Below are positions 7,551 through 15,281 of a stretch of DNA of 36,616 nucleotides, piece by piece. The notes beneath the pieces were generated by a model. It did not search any database. It was not told the origin of the DNA and was given only the letters and a program-made list of their open reading frames with translations. The stretch is from Candidatus Parvarchaeota archaeon (GTDB lineage: Archaea; Nanobdellota; Nanobdellia; Parvarchaeales; Parvarchaeaceae): assembly GCA_027366075.1 (NCBI GenBank), contig DAHXLI010000028.1:1-36616 (forward strand). The letters are read 5' to 3'. The position numbers and the translations under genes are program-made. Numbering within the stretch: position 1 is the stretch's first letter; each line of letters opens with the position of its first letter.

Positions 7551-8639
7551 TTATTGTGGCACTGGCTTCATGTATTTATTATCAACATTTGAATCTGTAG
7601 GCCTTAATAAGTCTTTATCTATCGCTGGCTTCGGCAGTCCTTTCTTTTCTCTTAGCCGTTCTATTATGCTAAGAACCTTATCGACTACTTCTTTCGTCGC
7701 TTTCATCTTTCTTGAATATTCGTCACCGGTTATACTCTTAAGTTCGCCGTGGTCGATTTTCTTAAACCACTTTATTACGTCTTCCACCTTTTCTACATCC
7801 TCTTTTGTAAGGACTTTTTCCCTTTCGACGGCGACCGCTAAGAGGTCTTTTCCCACCTCTTTTGGCACCGGCGGCAGGTATCCATATTCCATTAGTAGCG
7901 CTTGCCCGGCGGCTACGACAGCATTATAAAGGTCGAGCGAAAGTTTATTTGTGAGCACATTTTCCGCAAGCATCAATAGCCCTTCGGCATTTTCAATGTT
8001 CGAGTCTATAGATTCTTTTGTCGGGATTATATTCCCAGTCTTGTAAAGCATCTGTATTGGGACGAAATAGCCGGTATCGTATACTGCTACGCCGTCTCTA
8101 AGAAGCGTCAGTATCACAGGGTTTGGCTTTATTATCGAAGCCCAAAATTCGGATAATGGGTATGCCTGTGCGTGTATCTTATCGGAGAAATCCCTTGCAA
8201 TCTCGGCCATCTTGGTAAAAAGTCTATCTTTTAATTGCTCCAAAGTGAATTTTTGTATGTCGGTGTCATCTACTATGAAGGCCACGTCTATGTCAGAAGT
8301 GCTAGTCATCCCAGTCTTCGTCTTTGAACTCCCAAATATTATTATAGCTTTTATATATTTCCTAAAAAGACTCAAAACCCTCAAAAAATATGATCTTATG
8401 CTGTTTGCATCTTTTGTAGGGAGCAGTTTATTCAAAACGTCAAAAGACAAACCAGCAAGCTGCCCTGGCGGTTCTATATGTTCCGTTTTTCCGTCTTCGC
8501 CCACTTCTAAGCCTACAAACGAACCCATATAATCTACTCTTTCATTTAATTCGTCTATTTTAGCGGACAGTGCATCTATCGTAGAAAAAAGTCTATTAAG
8601 CGCTGCCTCGACGGGGTTTACATTTTCAGTTTGATGCAT
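7551..8639 (-). CDS. Nucleotidyltransferase-domain protein with coiled-coil N-terminus and helical C-terminus
   Basis: A 362-aa protein. Residues 10-40 form a short coiled coil (heptad-like LFSTIDALSAKIDELNERV). Residues 90-190 are a polymerase-beta-type nucleotidyltransferase: IIFGSSKTKTGMTSTSDIDV with the G103-S104 loop and D116/D118 metal ligands intact. The C-terminal 140 residues are helical (YNAVVAAGQALLMEYGY, then a charged helix pair) and resemble a HEPN-type helical bundle, but no R-x4-6-H motif is obvious, so that label is tentative. The substrate is unknown; related minimal enzymes modify RNA, proteins or act in toxin-antitoxin pairs. The gene is upstream of and close to eL33, which argues for a housekeeping rather than a mobile role. 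An RBS GGAGGT lies 5 nt before ATG. Confidence 0.75.
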   Translation of the reverse strand: MHQTENVNPVEAALNRLFSTIDALSAKIDELNERVDYMGSFVGLEVGEDGKTEHIEPPGQLAGLSFDVLNKLLPTKDANSIRSYFLRVLSLFRKYIKAIIIFGSSKTKTGMTSTSDIDVAFIVDDTDIQKFTLEQLKDRLFTKMAEIARDFSDKIHAQAYPLSEFWASIIKPNPVILTLLRDGVAVYDTGYFVPIQMLYKTGNIIPTKESIDSNIENAEGLLMLAENVLTNKLSLDLYNAVVAAGQALLMEYGYLPPVPKEVGKDLLAVAVEREKVLTKEDVEKVEDVIKWFKKIDHGELKSITGDEYSRKMKATKEVVDKVLSIIERLREKKGLPKPAIDKDLLRPTDSNVDNKYMKPVPQ

Positions 8640-8644
8640 AGTTT

Positions 8645-8650
8645 ACCTCC
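8645..8650 (-). promoter_or_regulatory. Strong ribosome binding site of the nucleotidyltransferase gene
   Basis: GGAGGT on the minus strand, 5 nt before the ATG at 8639. It fixes that start. It is notable because several neighbours appear leaderless and lack an RBS. Confidence 0.75.
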
Positions 8651-8738
8651 AAAAGTTATCAATCTATTTATTTAACTCTATATTTATAATCGCTTATAAA
8701 CATTTCAAAATGATTTTAATTAAATAGGTTTTTAGCAG

Positions 8739-8748
8739 TTTATATATA
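8739..8748 (+). promoter_or_regulatory. TATA box of the 571-aa/miniature prepilin operon
   Basis: TTATATATAT centred about 27 nt before the ATG at 8771, which predicts a transcript that starts at or next to the start codon (leaderless). No ribosome binding site is visible before that ATG, in agreement. Confidence 0.55.
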
Positions 8749-8770
8749 TCTCCTCATCAAATAAGATAAT

Positions 8771-10486
8771 ATGAATATAACCGAGATTGTAAGATACCAA
8801 AAAATGATAGCCGCAGCCAGTCCAAAAGTCGCAAAAAGCTGGGTAGACGAACTAAAGACAAGGGCGTGCGGACTTAATACCCGTTATCGCGGATCGATAT
8901 CTGAGTTAAAATACGCCAATAAAATCTATAAACCTGACATAAACCTACTTGGAAACCAAAATGGCTTTTTTCTTTCGATCGATATAGAAAACGCATATCA
9001 ATTCCAGTCAGAATATAATGGGGTACATCAGGAATTAAAGGCACTTGGTTATGCCGAAAATCTAAAAACGGCCGAATCAGTAGATCCCGCGGCTCTTTCT
9101 AACCTCATGACGATGGCCTTTGAGAAAAGAAAAGCGCTTGAAGATAGGGCGATGCAACTCTTAGGAAGCGTTAACACGGTTGTAAAATCGATAATATCCA
9201 TAACGTACGAGTTAAAAGAGTTGGACAGGAATTATTCTTTTTATAAACTGGCAGAATCAAGCGACCTCCAAAAGAAGGCGGCCTCAGAACTTGCCTTAAA
9301 AAGGATCTTTATCGATAATGTAGATGCAAGGAAAGGGGGTGCAAGCTTAAGCGCGTTATCAAGGGCGCCAACGCAGGGGCAAGGTGGCGCAGGCTTTATA
9401 GATTTAATATCCGTCTTCTATTCCGTAAAGAGTCTAAAAGACACAGAAGCCCTGCAGAGAAATGAACAGTATAAGAATATAATAAAGAACAGGTACGTAG
9501 AATACGAAGAGTGGAAAAAAATAAACAAGGCGGACCTCAGCAACAGGAGAGAAATGCTCCTCCAATATCTAAAGAGCCAGGCCGCGGCATATGAGATGTA
9601 TAAAAATTGGGCCGTAGAATCATTAAGCATTTTAAATAGGATAAACATGAAAGGCGTTACAAACGCTAGCGATTACATGAATGCCGCTAAAAGACCGGAC
9701 ATAATGGAAACGTCAGAATTTTCGGTGGAAGTAATGGCAGCAAAATCGATGTATGTGCGAGAATATGAAGTGGAATATCAAAGGGCATTTGGAACAAAGG
9801 GACCAGAACTGCCATCTAAAGTAACTCCATTAGGTAAGCTCCTTACAGAGGGACCAAAAGAGGGGAGTAGGTCGTTCTTACATACCAGTTTGAGAAAACA
9901 TGGCCCAAAAGTCGTTGCAGCGTTAGAGGCATCGTTCAGCTTCACAGAGAAGCAGTTCTTTCCTAAAGGCGTTCCTCAAGACAGGGCGCAATACATGGGC
10001 ACACTGGGTATTAAAATAAAACCTTATTGCTTTACGCTTGATGAATGGTATCTTTTCAAGAAAGCTTTAGAAACCTACATAAACAAGACCGTTTTCCAAA
10101 ACCTAGACCAAGTATCAGTATCTTCGCTGAACGTGATAAAGAAGGATCTCGATAAATACATTGCAGAGGCTGAAAAGAAAGACGAAAAAGAAAAGCCAAA
10201 ATCAAATTACGCGCTTTTCGATATCTATCAAGCTTTCAAGGACGATCTTGTTGGCATAAACAAATCCATGTCTTTCGTCGCAGGCGCAGGCGAAAAAAGA
10301 GCGTTTGACCCAAATATTTATGAAATAGAGGTAAGTCATAGGATGTTCAACAGGTTCAGAACCAAAGATGCGGTAGCAGTGGGTCTTTTTAGATCAAATG
10401 CGGATGCTTCATTGATATATGAAGAATTCAAAAGAAGAAAAAAATTATTGAATCCACTTTCAACATTTGATAACCAGTTGTTTTGA
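8771..10486 (+). CDS. Large helical protein of unknown function heading a miniature prepilin operon
   Basis: A 571-aa protein that I do not recognise. It has no signal peptide or membrane helix and is rich in Lys, Glu, Tyr and Asn. Most of it is predicted by eye to be helical, with long charged helices at about 105-165, 225-300 and 440-490 (the last very Lys/Glu-rich: EAEKKDEKEKPKS). A Gly-rich linker (GGASLSALSRAPTQGQGGAG) lies near residue 190-210. It is followed after 3 nt by four overlapping genes for tiny membrane proteins with prepilin-like N-termini, so it probably acts at the cytoplasmic face of, or as an assembly factor for, the structure those proteins form. This role is inferred only from position. 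Base composition is like its neighbours. Confidence 0.7.
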   Translation: MNITEIVRYQKMIAAASPKVAKSWVDELKTRACGLNTRYRGSISELKYANKIYKPDINLLGNQNGFFLSIDIENAYQFQSEYNGVHQELKALGYAENLKTAESVDPAALSNLMTMAFEKRKALEDRAMQLLGSVNTVVKSIISITYELKELDRNYSFYKLAESSDLQKKAASELALKRIFIDNVDARKGGASLSALSRAPTQGQGGAGFIDLISVFYSVKSLKDTEALQRNEQYKNIIKNRYVEYEEWKKINKADLSNRREMLLQYLKSQAAAYEMYKNWAVESLSILNRINMKGVTNASDYMNAAKRPDIMETSEFSVEVMAAKSMYVREYEVEYQRAFGTKGPELPSKVTPLGKLLTEGPKEGSRSFLHTSLRKHGPKVVAALEASFSFTEKQFFPKGVPQDRAQYMGTLGIKIKPYCFTLDEWYLFKKALETYINKTVFQNLDQVSVSSLNVIKKDLDKYIAEAEKKDEKEKPKSNYALFDIYQAFKDDLVGINKSMSFVAGAGEKRAFDPNIYEIEVSHRMFNRFRTKDAVAVGLFRSNADASLIYEEFKRRKKLLNPLSTFDNQLF

Positions 10487-10489
10487 CCT

Positions 10490-10663
10490 ATGGCGAATAG
10501 AAAAGGAGAGATGCCAATAACAGAGATCATAGCGATAGTCATTGCGATAATAGTGCTTCTTATCGGGGTAGTAATAGCACTTTATTTCAGTAGCGGGGGG
10601 TCAAGCCTTGGGGATTCAATATTCAAAACCCTTTCCTTTAGCTGGCTTTTCGGCAATGGATAA
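10490..10663 (+). CDS. Miniature prepilin-like protein 1 (57 aa)
   Basis: Starts MANRKGEMPITEIIAIVIAI and contains one hydrophobic helix (about residues 13-33) followed by a short Ser/Gly-rich tail ending SFSWLFGNG. The basic leader ending in Lys-Gly with an acidic residue a few places before the helix resembles a class III signal peptide, although the Glu is at +6 rather than +5 after the presumed cut. ATG lies 3 nt after the stop of the 571-aa gene; its stop overlaps the next start (ATGGATAA). The function is unknown; size and position suggest a pilin-like subunit or membrane adaptor. Confidence 0.7.
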   Translation: MANRKGEMPITEIIAIVIAIIVLLIGVVIALYFSSGGSSLGDSIFKTLSFSWLFGNG

Positions 10664-10829
10664 AAAAGCATCGATTCAAAGTAGCACATTCCTTTACATA
10701 ATCCTTCTGATAATAGTGATTTTACTGATAATAATCTTCCTAGAATTTTTCTCGCCGTATAAAATAACGAACCTTTTCGATTCGTTTATAAATTCAGGGA
10801 ATAATATAAACGGTAACAATTATGCTTAA
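10656..10829 (+). CDS. Miniature prepilin-like protein 2 (57 aa)
   Basis: Starts MDKKASIQSSTFLYIILLII and has one long hydrophobic helix (about 11-31) followed by a polar, Asn-rich tail (NSGNNINGNNYA). A longer version from 10608 would overlap the previous gene by 56 nt in another frame; the ATG at 10656, overlapping the preceding stop by 8 nt, is preferred because the same arrangement recurs at the next junction and it gives the KKA leader seen in the siblings. The acidic residue of a classic class III signal is missing. Confidence 0.65.
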   Translation: MDKKASIQSSTFLYIILLIIVILLIIIFLEFFSPYKITNLFDSFINSGNNINGNNYA

Positions 10830-10965
10830 TAAAAAAGGAGTTACTGATTATATCTTGCTTCTCATAATCATAATAGTAATATCGGTAGTGCTCGTGATAT
10901 TTTATTTGGTGGTGTACGGAAGCGCACCCGGCATATTCCCAAAGATTCCAAACCCATTCGGATAA
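10822..10965 (+). CDS. Miniature prepilin-like protein 3 (47 aa)
   Basis: Starts MLNKKGVTDYILLLIIIIVI: basic leader Asn-Lys-Lys-Gly, then an acidic residue and a single hydrophobic helix, ending in a Pro-rich tail GSAPGIFPKIPNPFG. Its start overlaps the stop of the preceding gene by 8 nt, which supports translational coupling. Too short for most gene callers. The NKKG[VI]T[DE] pattern is shared with the next gene. Confidence 0.65.
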   Translation: MLNKKGVTDYILLLIIIIVISVVLVIFYLVVYGSAPGIFPKIPNPFG

Positions 10966-10969
10966 CGAT

Positions 10970-11158
10970 ATGTCAAGACTTAATAAAAAGGGGATTACCG
11001 AGGCAACGATATACTATATAATAGCAATAGCGCTGGGCATAACCGTTGTGGTAGTTTACATACTATTGGTAGGGCCGGGTACGATAGTAACCTACATATC
11101 CAACTTTTTCGGAGGGTTCTTGCACCTGGTTACCGGCGGATTAAGCACTAACGGTTGA
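10970..11158 (+). CDS. Miniature prepilin-like protein 4 (62 aa)
   Basis: Starts MSRLNKKGITEATIYYIIAI, with the same NKKG[VI]T[DE] leader as the previous gene, one hydrophobic helix (about 13-35) and a tail with aromatic/Gly character (NFFGGFLHLVTGGLSTNG). Last of the four tandem genes; 4 nt after its predecessor. It resembles in size, leader and Phe-Gly tail the small gene at 16211-16369 in the opposite-strand surface operon. Confidence 0.7.
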   Translation: MSRLNKKGITEATIYYIIAIALGITVVVVYILLVGPGTIVTYISNFFGGFLHLVTGGLSTNG

Positions 11159-11206
11159 AATAAAATATAATAAACTTATATTCAGTGAATAAGATAATAA
11201 TTAGAT

Positions 11207-11776
11207 ATGATAACTTACAGCGAGTTCACCCGCATAAGGAGACTGGAGCAGGAAGAGAGGACGCTTACAAAATTGACTAACGAAACCATTGAAGAGATGA
11301 AAGAGTATATCGCGATCAATAAAAAATCTCTAGAAGAAGCAAAGAAAATGGACGACCAGAAGAGGGCCGAGGAAATATCTACCCAGATAAAGAATGCTAT
11401 AAACGCGTTTGACCAGATAATAACGGCTAGGATGGGAAAAATTGCGACGATGACTATACAAGGAACTAATCTAGATCAGGCAAGGAGCAACCTTACCTCT
11501 GAGGAACTTATACTCTTTGACAACATGCTGAAGCTGGTCAACGAGCACAAGGGTAAACTGGTAAGGGAAATAAAAGAAATCCCACCAAGAGAGCTACAAA
11601 AGATAGAGCCAGAAGAGAATACAAATAAGATAGTAATAAAGATAACAGCAGATGTCCCCCGGTTTGTGTGGAAAAATAATAAGACCTACGGGCCTTTCTC
11701 TTTTCCAAACGTAATAGAGATAGACAGAGACGTAGCTAACATCCTTATAAAGGGCGGAAAAGCAATAGGTGTCTGA
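11207..11776 (+). CDS. gins51: GINS complex subunit Gins51-type (GINS15)
   Basis: A 189-aa protein with the domain order helical A domain (residues 1-125) then small beta B domain (140-189), which is the order of archaeal Gins51 (Gins23 has it reversed). Motifs in the B domain: ADVPRFVWKNNKTYGPF, with the Y-G-P-F turn, and the C-terminal DVANILIKGGKAI, where the family has I-A-x-x-L-I-x-x-G-x-A. GINS joins MCM and GAN/RecJ to form the archaeal replicative CMG-like helicase. It overlaps the following helicase gene by one base (TGATG), so both are translated together. Confidence 0.85.
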   Translation: MITYSEFTRIRRLEQEERTLTKLTNETIEEMKEYIAINKKSLEEAKKMDDQKRAEEISTQIKNAINAFDQIITARMGKIATMTIQGTNLDQARSNLTSEELILFDNMLKLVNEHKGKLVREIKEIPPRELQKIEPEENTNKIVIKITADVPRFVWKNNKTYGPFSFPNVIEIDRDVANILIKGGKAIGV

Positions 11777-13230
11777 TGTCCATCAGAAAAGGAAAAATAG
11801 AAGAGCGAGAGTATCAAAAAAACATCTTTGAAAATGCGAAGAATTCCAACACGCTCGTCGTTCTTCCCACCGGTCTAGGTAAAACTGTAATAAGCGTGTT
11901 AGTAGTAGATTACAGATTAAGCAAGTACAAAGATTCTATGGCACTTTTTTTGGCGCCCACAAAACCGCTAGTAAGCCAACATTATAAGACGTTCTCGGCT
12001 TTAATGGACGTTAAGCTTGGTATGACGAGTGGCGAGACTAAAAAAGCCGACAGGCAAAACGTATACGAAACGTCCAGGTTGATTTTTGCGACGCCGCAGA
12101 CCGTGGAAAATGACATAGAGAACGGAAATATAGATTTTTCAGATTTTAGCCTGCTTATAGTAGATGAGGCACATCACACGGTTGGAAATTACGCTTATGT
12201 AAAGATAGCAAAGGAATACATGATGAAATCGGCACACCCGCTTATACTCGGCTTGACCGCGTCTCCAGCTTCGGATCAGGAAAAAATAAATCTAATCTGT
12301 AGAAACCTAAGCATAGCCAACGTCGAGATAAGAGGAGAAGACGACCCAGACGTGGCGCCGTATGTAAAGTCAAAAACCATAGAAGAAATAAGGCTGGAAT
12401 TGCCCAATGAAATCTTGGAGATAATCTCTTATCTAAAGATATTCATACAAGAGCAGGTAGTCGCGCTTCAGCATGTAGGGTTGCTAAAAGACGCCGCGCT
12501 TAACAGGATAAATCGAAGGACAATACTTATGCTCCAGAAAAGTTTACAAGCGCGAATGTTCTCCGGGAATAGAAATTTCTACACAATAAGGGGCATAATA
12601 ATAACGTCAAAACTTTTGAAATTATACCACGCACTGAACCTTATCTCTACCCAGAGCGTAGGAGCTTTCAATAGATTCATCCAAAAAATAATAAATGAAG
12701 GCACGTCAAAGACGGATAAAGAGCTGGCAAAGGCGGAACAGATAAGATGGCTATTCGAAAAATCACAGAAGATATTAGATAGCGGAGTGGAGCACCCAAA
12801 GCTGAAAGAGCTAAGCAAGATACTTTCCGATTCTTTTTCTTCGGAGCAGAAAGCCATAATATTCACGCAATACAGGGACACCGTAGATGTCATATACGAC
12901 ACCGTACGGCGCAATGAAGGCGTAAGACCTGTCAAATTCATAGGACAGGGAAAGAGCGGCCTTTCTCAGAAGAAACAGATTGAAATAATAAAAGACTTTG
13001 AGGCAGGGGTTTACAATGTGCTCGTTTCGACTAGTGTAAGCGAGGAGGGGATGTCGATAAAGGGCGCGGACCTGGCAATATTTTATGAGACAGTGCCGAG
13101 CGGAATAAGGTCGATACAGCGAAGAGGCCGCGTAGGCAGGTTTAACGCGGGAAAGATATTCATACTTATAACAGAAGGTACAAACGATGAAGGATATTAT
13201 TGGGTGTCAAAAGAAAAGAGAGTAAGATGA
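11776..13230 (+). CDS. hef: Hef/FANCM-type superfamily 2 helicase without nuclease domain
   Basis: A 484-aa SF2 helicase. Motifs: Q-like EREYQ; Walker A PTGLGKT (31-37); APTKPL (Ia); TPQT (Ib); Walker B DEAH (130-133); LTASP (III); a helical insert between the two RecA-like domains (about 215-335) as in Hef/FANCM/MDA5 helicases; IIFTQYRDT (IV); VSTSVSEEGMSI (V); QRRGRVGR (VI). Hef remodels stalled replication forks. Euryarchaeal Hef carries a C-terminal XPF-type nuclease with ERKxxxD and HhH domains; none follows here, so this is the helicase-only form, as in some other archaea. The end (YYWVSKEKRVR) stops where the family continues with a basic helix; see the overlapping frame at 13227-13304. 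It is coupled to the GINS gene. Confidence 0.9.
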   Translation: MSIRKGKIEEREYQKNIFENAKNSNTLVVLPTGLGKTVISVLVVDYRLSKYKDSMALFLAPTKPLVSQHYKTFSALMDVKLGMTSGETKKADRQNVYETSRLIFATPQTVENDIENGNIDFSDFSLLIVDEAHHTVGNYAYVKIAKEYMMKSAHPLILGLTASPASDQEKINLICRNLSIANVEIRGEDDPDVAPYVKSKTIEEIRLELPNEILEIISYLKIFIQEQVVALQHVGLLKDAALNRINRRTILMLQKSLQARMFSGNRNFYTIRGIIITSKLLKLYHALNLISTQSVGAFNRFIQKIINEGTSKTDKELAKAEQIRWLFEKSQKILDSGVEHPKLKELSKILSDSFSSEQKAIIFTQYRDTVDVIYDTVRRNEGVRPVKFIGQGKSGLSQKKQIEIIKDFEAGVYNVLVSTSVSEEGMSIKGADLAIFYETVPSGIRSIQRRGRVGRFNAGKIFILITEGTNDEGYYWVSKEKRVR

Positions 13231-13304
13231 AAAAACTTATAAAAAATATAAAAGCTAACCCGAATACCCTGAAAAATGACGGTACTTTAAACCCGTTTGT
13301 TTGA
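13227..13304 (+). other. Short overlapping frame that may be the displaced C-terminus of the Hef helicase
   Basis: A 25-codon frame, MKKLIKNIKANPNTLKNDGT then LNPFV, opens on the last bases of the helicase gene (ATGA overlap, -1 frame). Read on from ...VSKEKRVR it gives a basic helix like the one that closes the helicase part of Hef proteins, then a TLNPFV tail loosely like a PCNA-binding box. It could be a frameshift in the gene, an independent micro-ORF or chance. Confidence 0.25.
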
Positions 13305-13305
13305 T

Positions 13306-13776
13306 TTAGCCGCACGGAAGAAGAATGTCTGATGCGCCACCGGGAGAATAAAAGAAACCGTCTATGGCGGTGTTAGAACCGCTAGTGTTGCAGGTGTATA
13401 AGTAATATTTTTGAGTACTCCCTTTCGTTACAGTTATATTGGTATTGATGTCGCTTTCTCCAGCCACATAACTTTGTATTTTTCCAGTTATGTTACTATA
13501 CAAGGTATAAGTCAGCCCCGGGCTCCCATCTGACACGTATAACTCGTATGTGCACGATGCGCTGGAACTTGTAGTAAAATTATTTATTAAGGTCAGGCCG
13601 CAAACGGCTGGCTGCGTATTGAGCTTTGGCACAGTTTTTCCCAAGTCAAAAAGGGAAAAATGAAACACGTTGCTTAAAATTACGAATGCTATCACTAAGA
13701 AAGACACTAATATTATTATCACTGCCACTTTCTCTACCGATGAACTCCCCTTTTTGTTTAAGACGTTACTGCGCAT
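13306..13776 (-). CDS. Prepilin-like exported protein, last gene of the Cys-rich surface operon
   Basis: A 156-aa protein with class III-like N-terminus MRSNVLNKKG followed by SSSVEKVAVIIILVSFLVIA: Lys-Lys-Gly leader, Glu at +5, then a hydrophobic helix. The exported part (about 105 residues) is Thr/Ser/Asn-rich with sequons (NNFT, NIT, NTS) and four Cys (CGL, SCTY, YTCN, final PCG), which suggests disulfides outside the membrane. It overlaps the end of the 495-aa gene by 19 nt. No family recognised for the exported domain. Confidence 0.78.
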   Translation of the reverse strand: MRSNVLNKKGSSSVEKVAVIIILVSFLVIAFVILSNVFHFSLFDLGKTVPKLNTQPAVCGLTLINNFTTSSSASCTYELYVSDGSPGLTYTLYSNITGKIQSYVAGESDINTNITVTKGSTQKYYLYTCNTSGSNTAIDGFFYSPGGASDILLPCG

Positions 13777-15245
13777 ACATACATCTGATTTCTCCCTAAA
13801 AGATTAGGTGCTGTTCCAGCTAGCTGGCTGAAGTAATCTTCAAGGGAAGTCACGCACCCCTGCAACCCACTCGTAGTGTAGAGAGCAGTTGTAATAGCCT
13901 TTGTGGCCGAAGTGTCTACATATTGGTTGCAAAGCGTGTTACTTTGGCACCGGCCGTAAAGATACCCCACCGCCCCGGCCCCAGCTAATGTAACTATACT
14001 AGGATTACCAGTTAAGGCAGGAGTGCCTATTGCAGCGCCGTAAACCGCTAACGCTTCTGAACATTGGTACTCTATCCCCGTGGTCGGGTAATTGTTAAGC
14101 CAAGTTTGTTGAAAACATTCTGGTGGCATGGAGACGGTAGCGGGAGGAAGCGCGCTATTAGCGAAACTATTCAGATAAACGACGTACAGCTCCGCGTTGT
14201 TTATGCTAATATTCGAATATACACCGACATTTTCCGACTGTCCGCTAGTCTTATTTTTGTAACTGTACAGGAGATTTACGCCCGGCGCAAGATAATCAAA
14301 GTAGGAAACATTAACGACAGAGTTGTTATTTACAGGTTCGGTGAGAGTACACAGGTTAGGTGGCCTATAATCGCCGGTATTCGAATCGTATTGGACCGTG
14401 CAGTTTGTATAACCATACGGAGTCTGCGCACAAAAGTCATTAAAAGTCTGTGTACAGCTACCGACTTGGCCTGTCGAATTAGTGCAGCTAAGAGTGGCTT
14501 TGTTAAAGTAGCATCCCTGTGTAGGGTCACAAAGATACGCTGAAAGGTTATTTGCTGCGGTCGTCACAGCCGTGGTGCTGTTGAGAAATATATTTTGTAG
14601 GGCGTATCCAGCGCCCGTAGGGTTATAGCCTTGTTGGTATTCGCAGCTGAAGTAATCGTACGAAGGCGCAGTGCACTGGGTCGGAGTAGTCGTATCGCAG
14701 GAAAAGCCGTCTGGATTTGCAGCACTTTGATAATTAGCGCACGACTGTTCCGCGGTATGGTTTAGGCAACTTATCTGCTGTGACAAAGCGACGCTTTTTA
14801 GATACTGCGTAAGGTTGTAGAAGGTAAGATTTTTTTGATTGCCGAATGAAACGCCTATGACACTGCAAAGCGCTGGAGAATTATAGAGCACATCTAGGCC
14901 GGAATTCGCGCCGTACTGGTACCAGCAGGTACCGAGCGCATCGGCTACGCCGCTAAAAAGTTGACCTGTAGTAGAACTTGAGGTGTAAGTCTGCGTAGCC
15001 GGCGAGCAGCCTATCAAAGGTGGCGCGCCTACTAACGCCTGTATCGTAGTGGATATACAAAAGAATTTGCTTATACAAAGGTCGTTATAAAAGAAATTTG
15101 TGACCTGAGAACTGCCGTAACATGAAGTAGCGTTCGTAAATCCAAAACCGAAAAGCAGGAAATATGCGAAAACAAGCACTATCACAAAGATAAAGATGAC
15201 GAAAAGTATTATAAATACAAAATTCTCACCCGCGGTCTCAGCCAT
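13758..15245 (-). CDS. Large Cys-rich membrane-anchored surface protein (495 aa)
   Basis: N-terminal hydrophobic anchor at about residues 8-33 (FVFIILFVIFIFVIVLVFAY), then about 460 exported residues with more than 20 Cys, many Tyr, Thr and Asn, and numerous N-x-S/T sequons. The anchor has no basic prepilin leader, so orientation rests on the Cys-rich, sequon-rich remainder being outside. Its start and end resemble the 309-aa protein encoded next (post-anchor SCYG/KCYF; APPLIG/APLVGQ; last residues YVCAVTS/FVCITNS), which suggests the two are paralogues. Function unknown; it is a plausible large subunit or adhesin of the surface structure encoded by this operon. Confidence 0.72.
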   Translation of the reverse strand: MAETAGENFVFIILFVIFIFVIVLVFAYFLLFGFGFTNATSCYGSSQVTNFFYNDLCISKFFCISTTIQALVGAPPLIGCSPATQTYTSSSTTGQLFSGVADALGTCWYQYGANSGLDVLYNSPALCSVIGVSFGNQKNLTFYNLTQYLKSVALSQQISCLNHTAEQSCANYQSAANPDGFSCDTTTPTQCTAPSYDYFSCEYQQGYNPTGAGYALQNIFLNSTTAVTTAANNLSAYLCDPTQGCYFNKATLSCTNSTGQVGSCTQTFNDFCAQTPYGYTNCTVQYDSNTGDYRPPNLCTLTEPVNNNSVVNVSYFDYLAPGVNLLYSYKNKTSGQSENVGVYSNISINNAELYVVYLNSFANSALPPATVSMPPECFQQTWLNNYPTTGIEYQCSEALAVYGAAIGTPALTGNPSIVTLAGAGAVGYLYGRCQSNTLCNQYVDTSATKAITTALYTTSGLQGCVTSLEDYFSQLAGTAPNLLGRNQMYVCAVTS

Positions 15246-15281
15246 ACAGATTTTAAACGCTATTTAATATAAATAATGCTT

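Noticed and set aside
10608..10655. Longer start of miniature protein 2
   Set aside because: It would overlap the previous gene heavily; ATG at 10656 fits the 8-nt overlap pattern seen at the next junction.
14064..14543. Long plus-strand frame opposite the 495-aa surface gene
   Set aside because: Antisense shadow with Arg/Ile-rich composition and no motifs; the minus-strand frame has anchor, sequons and operon context.
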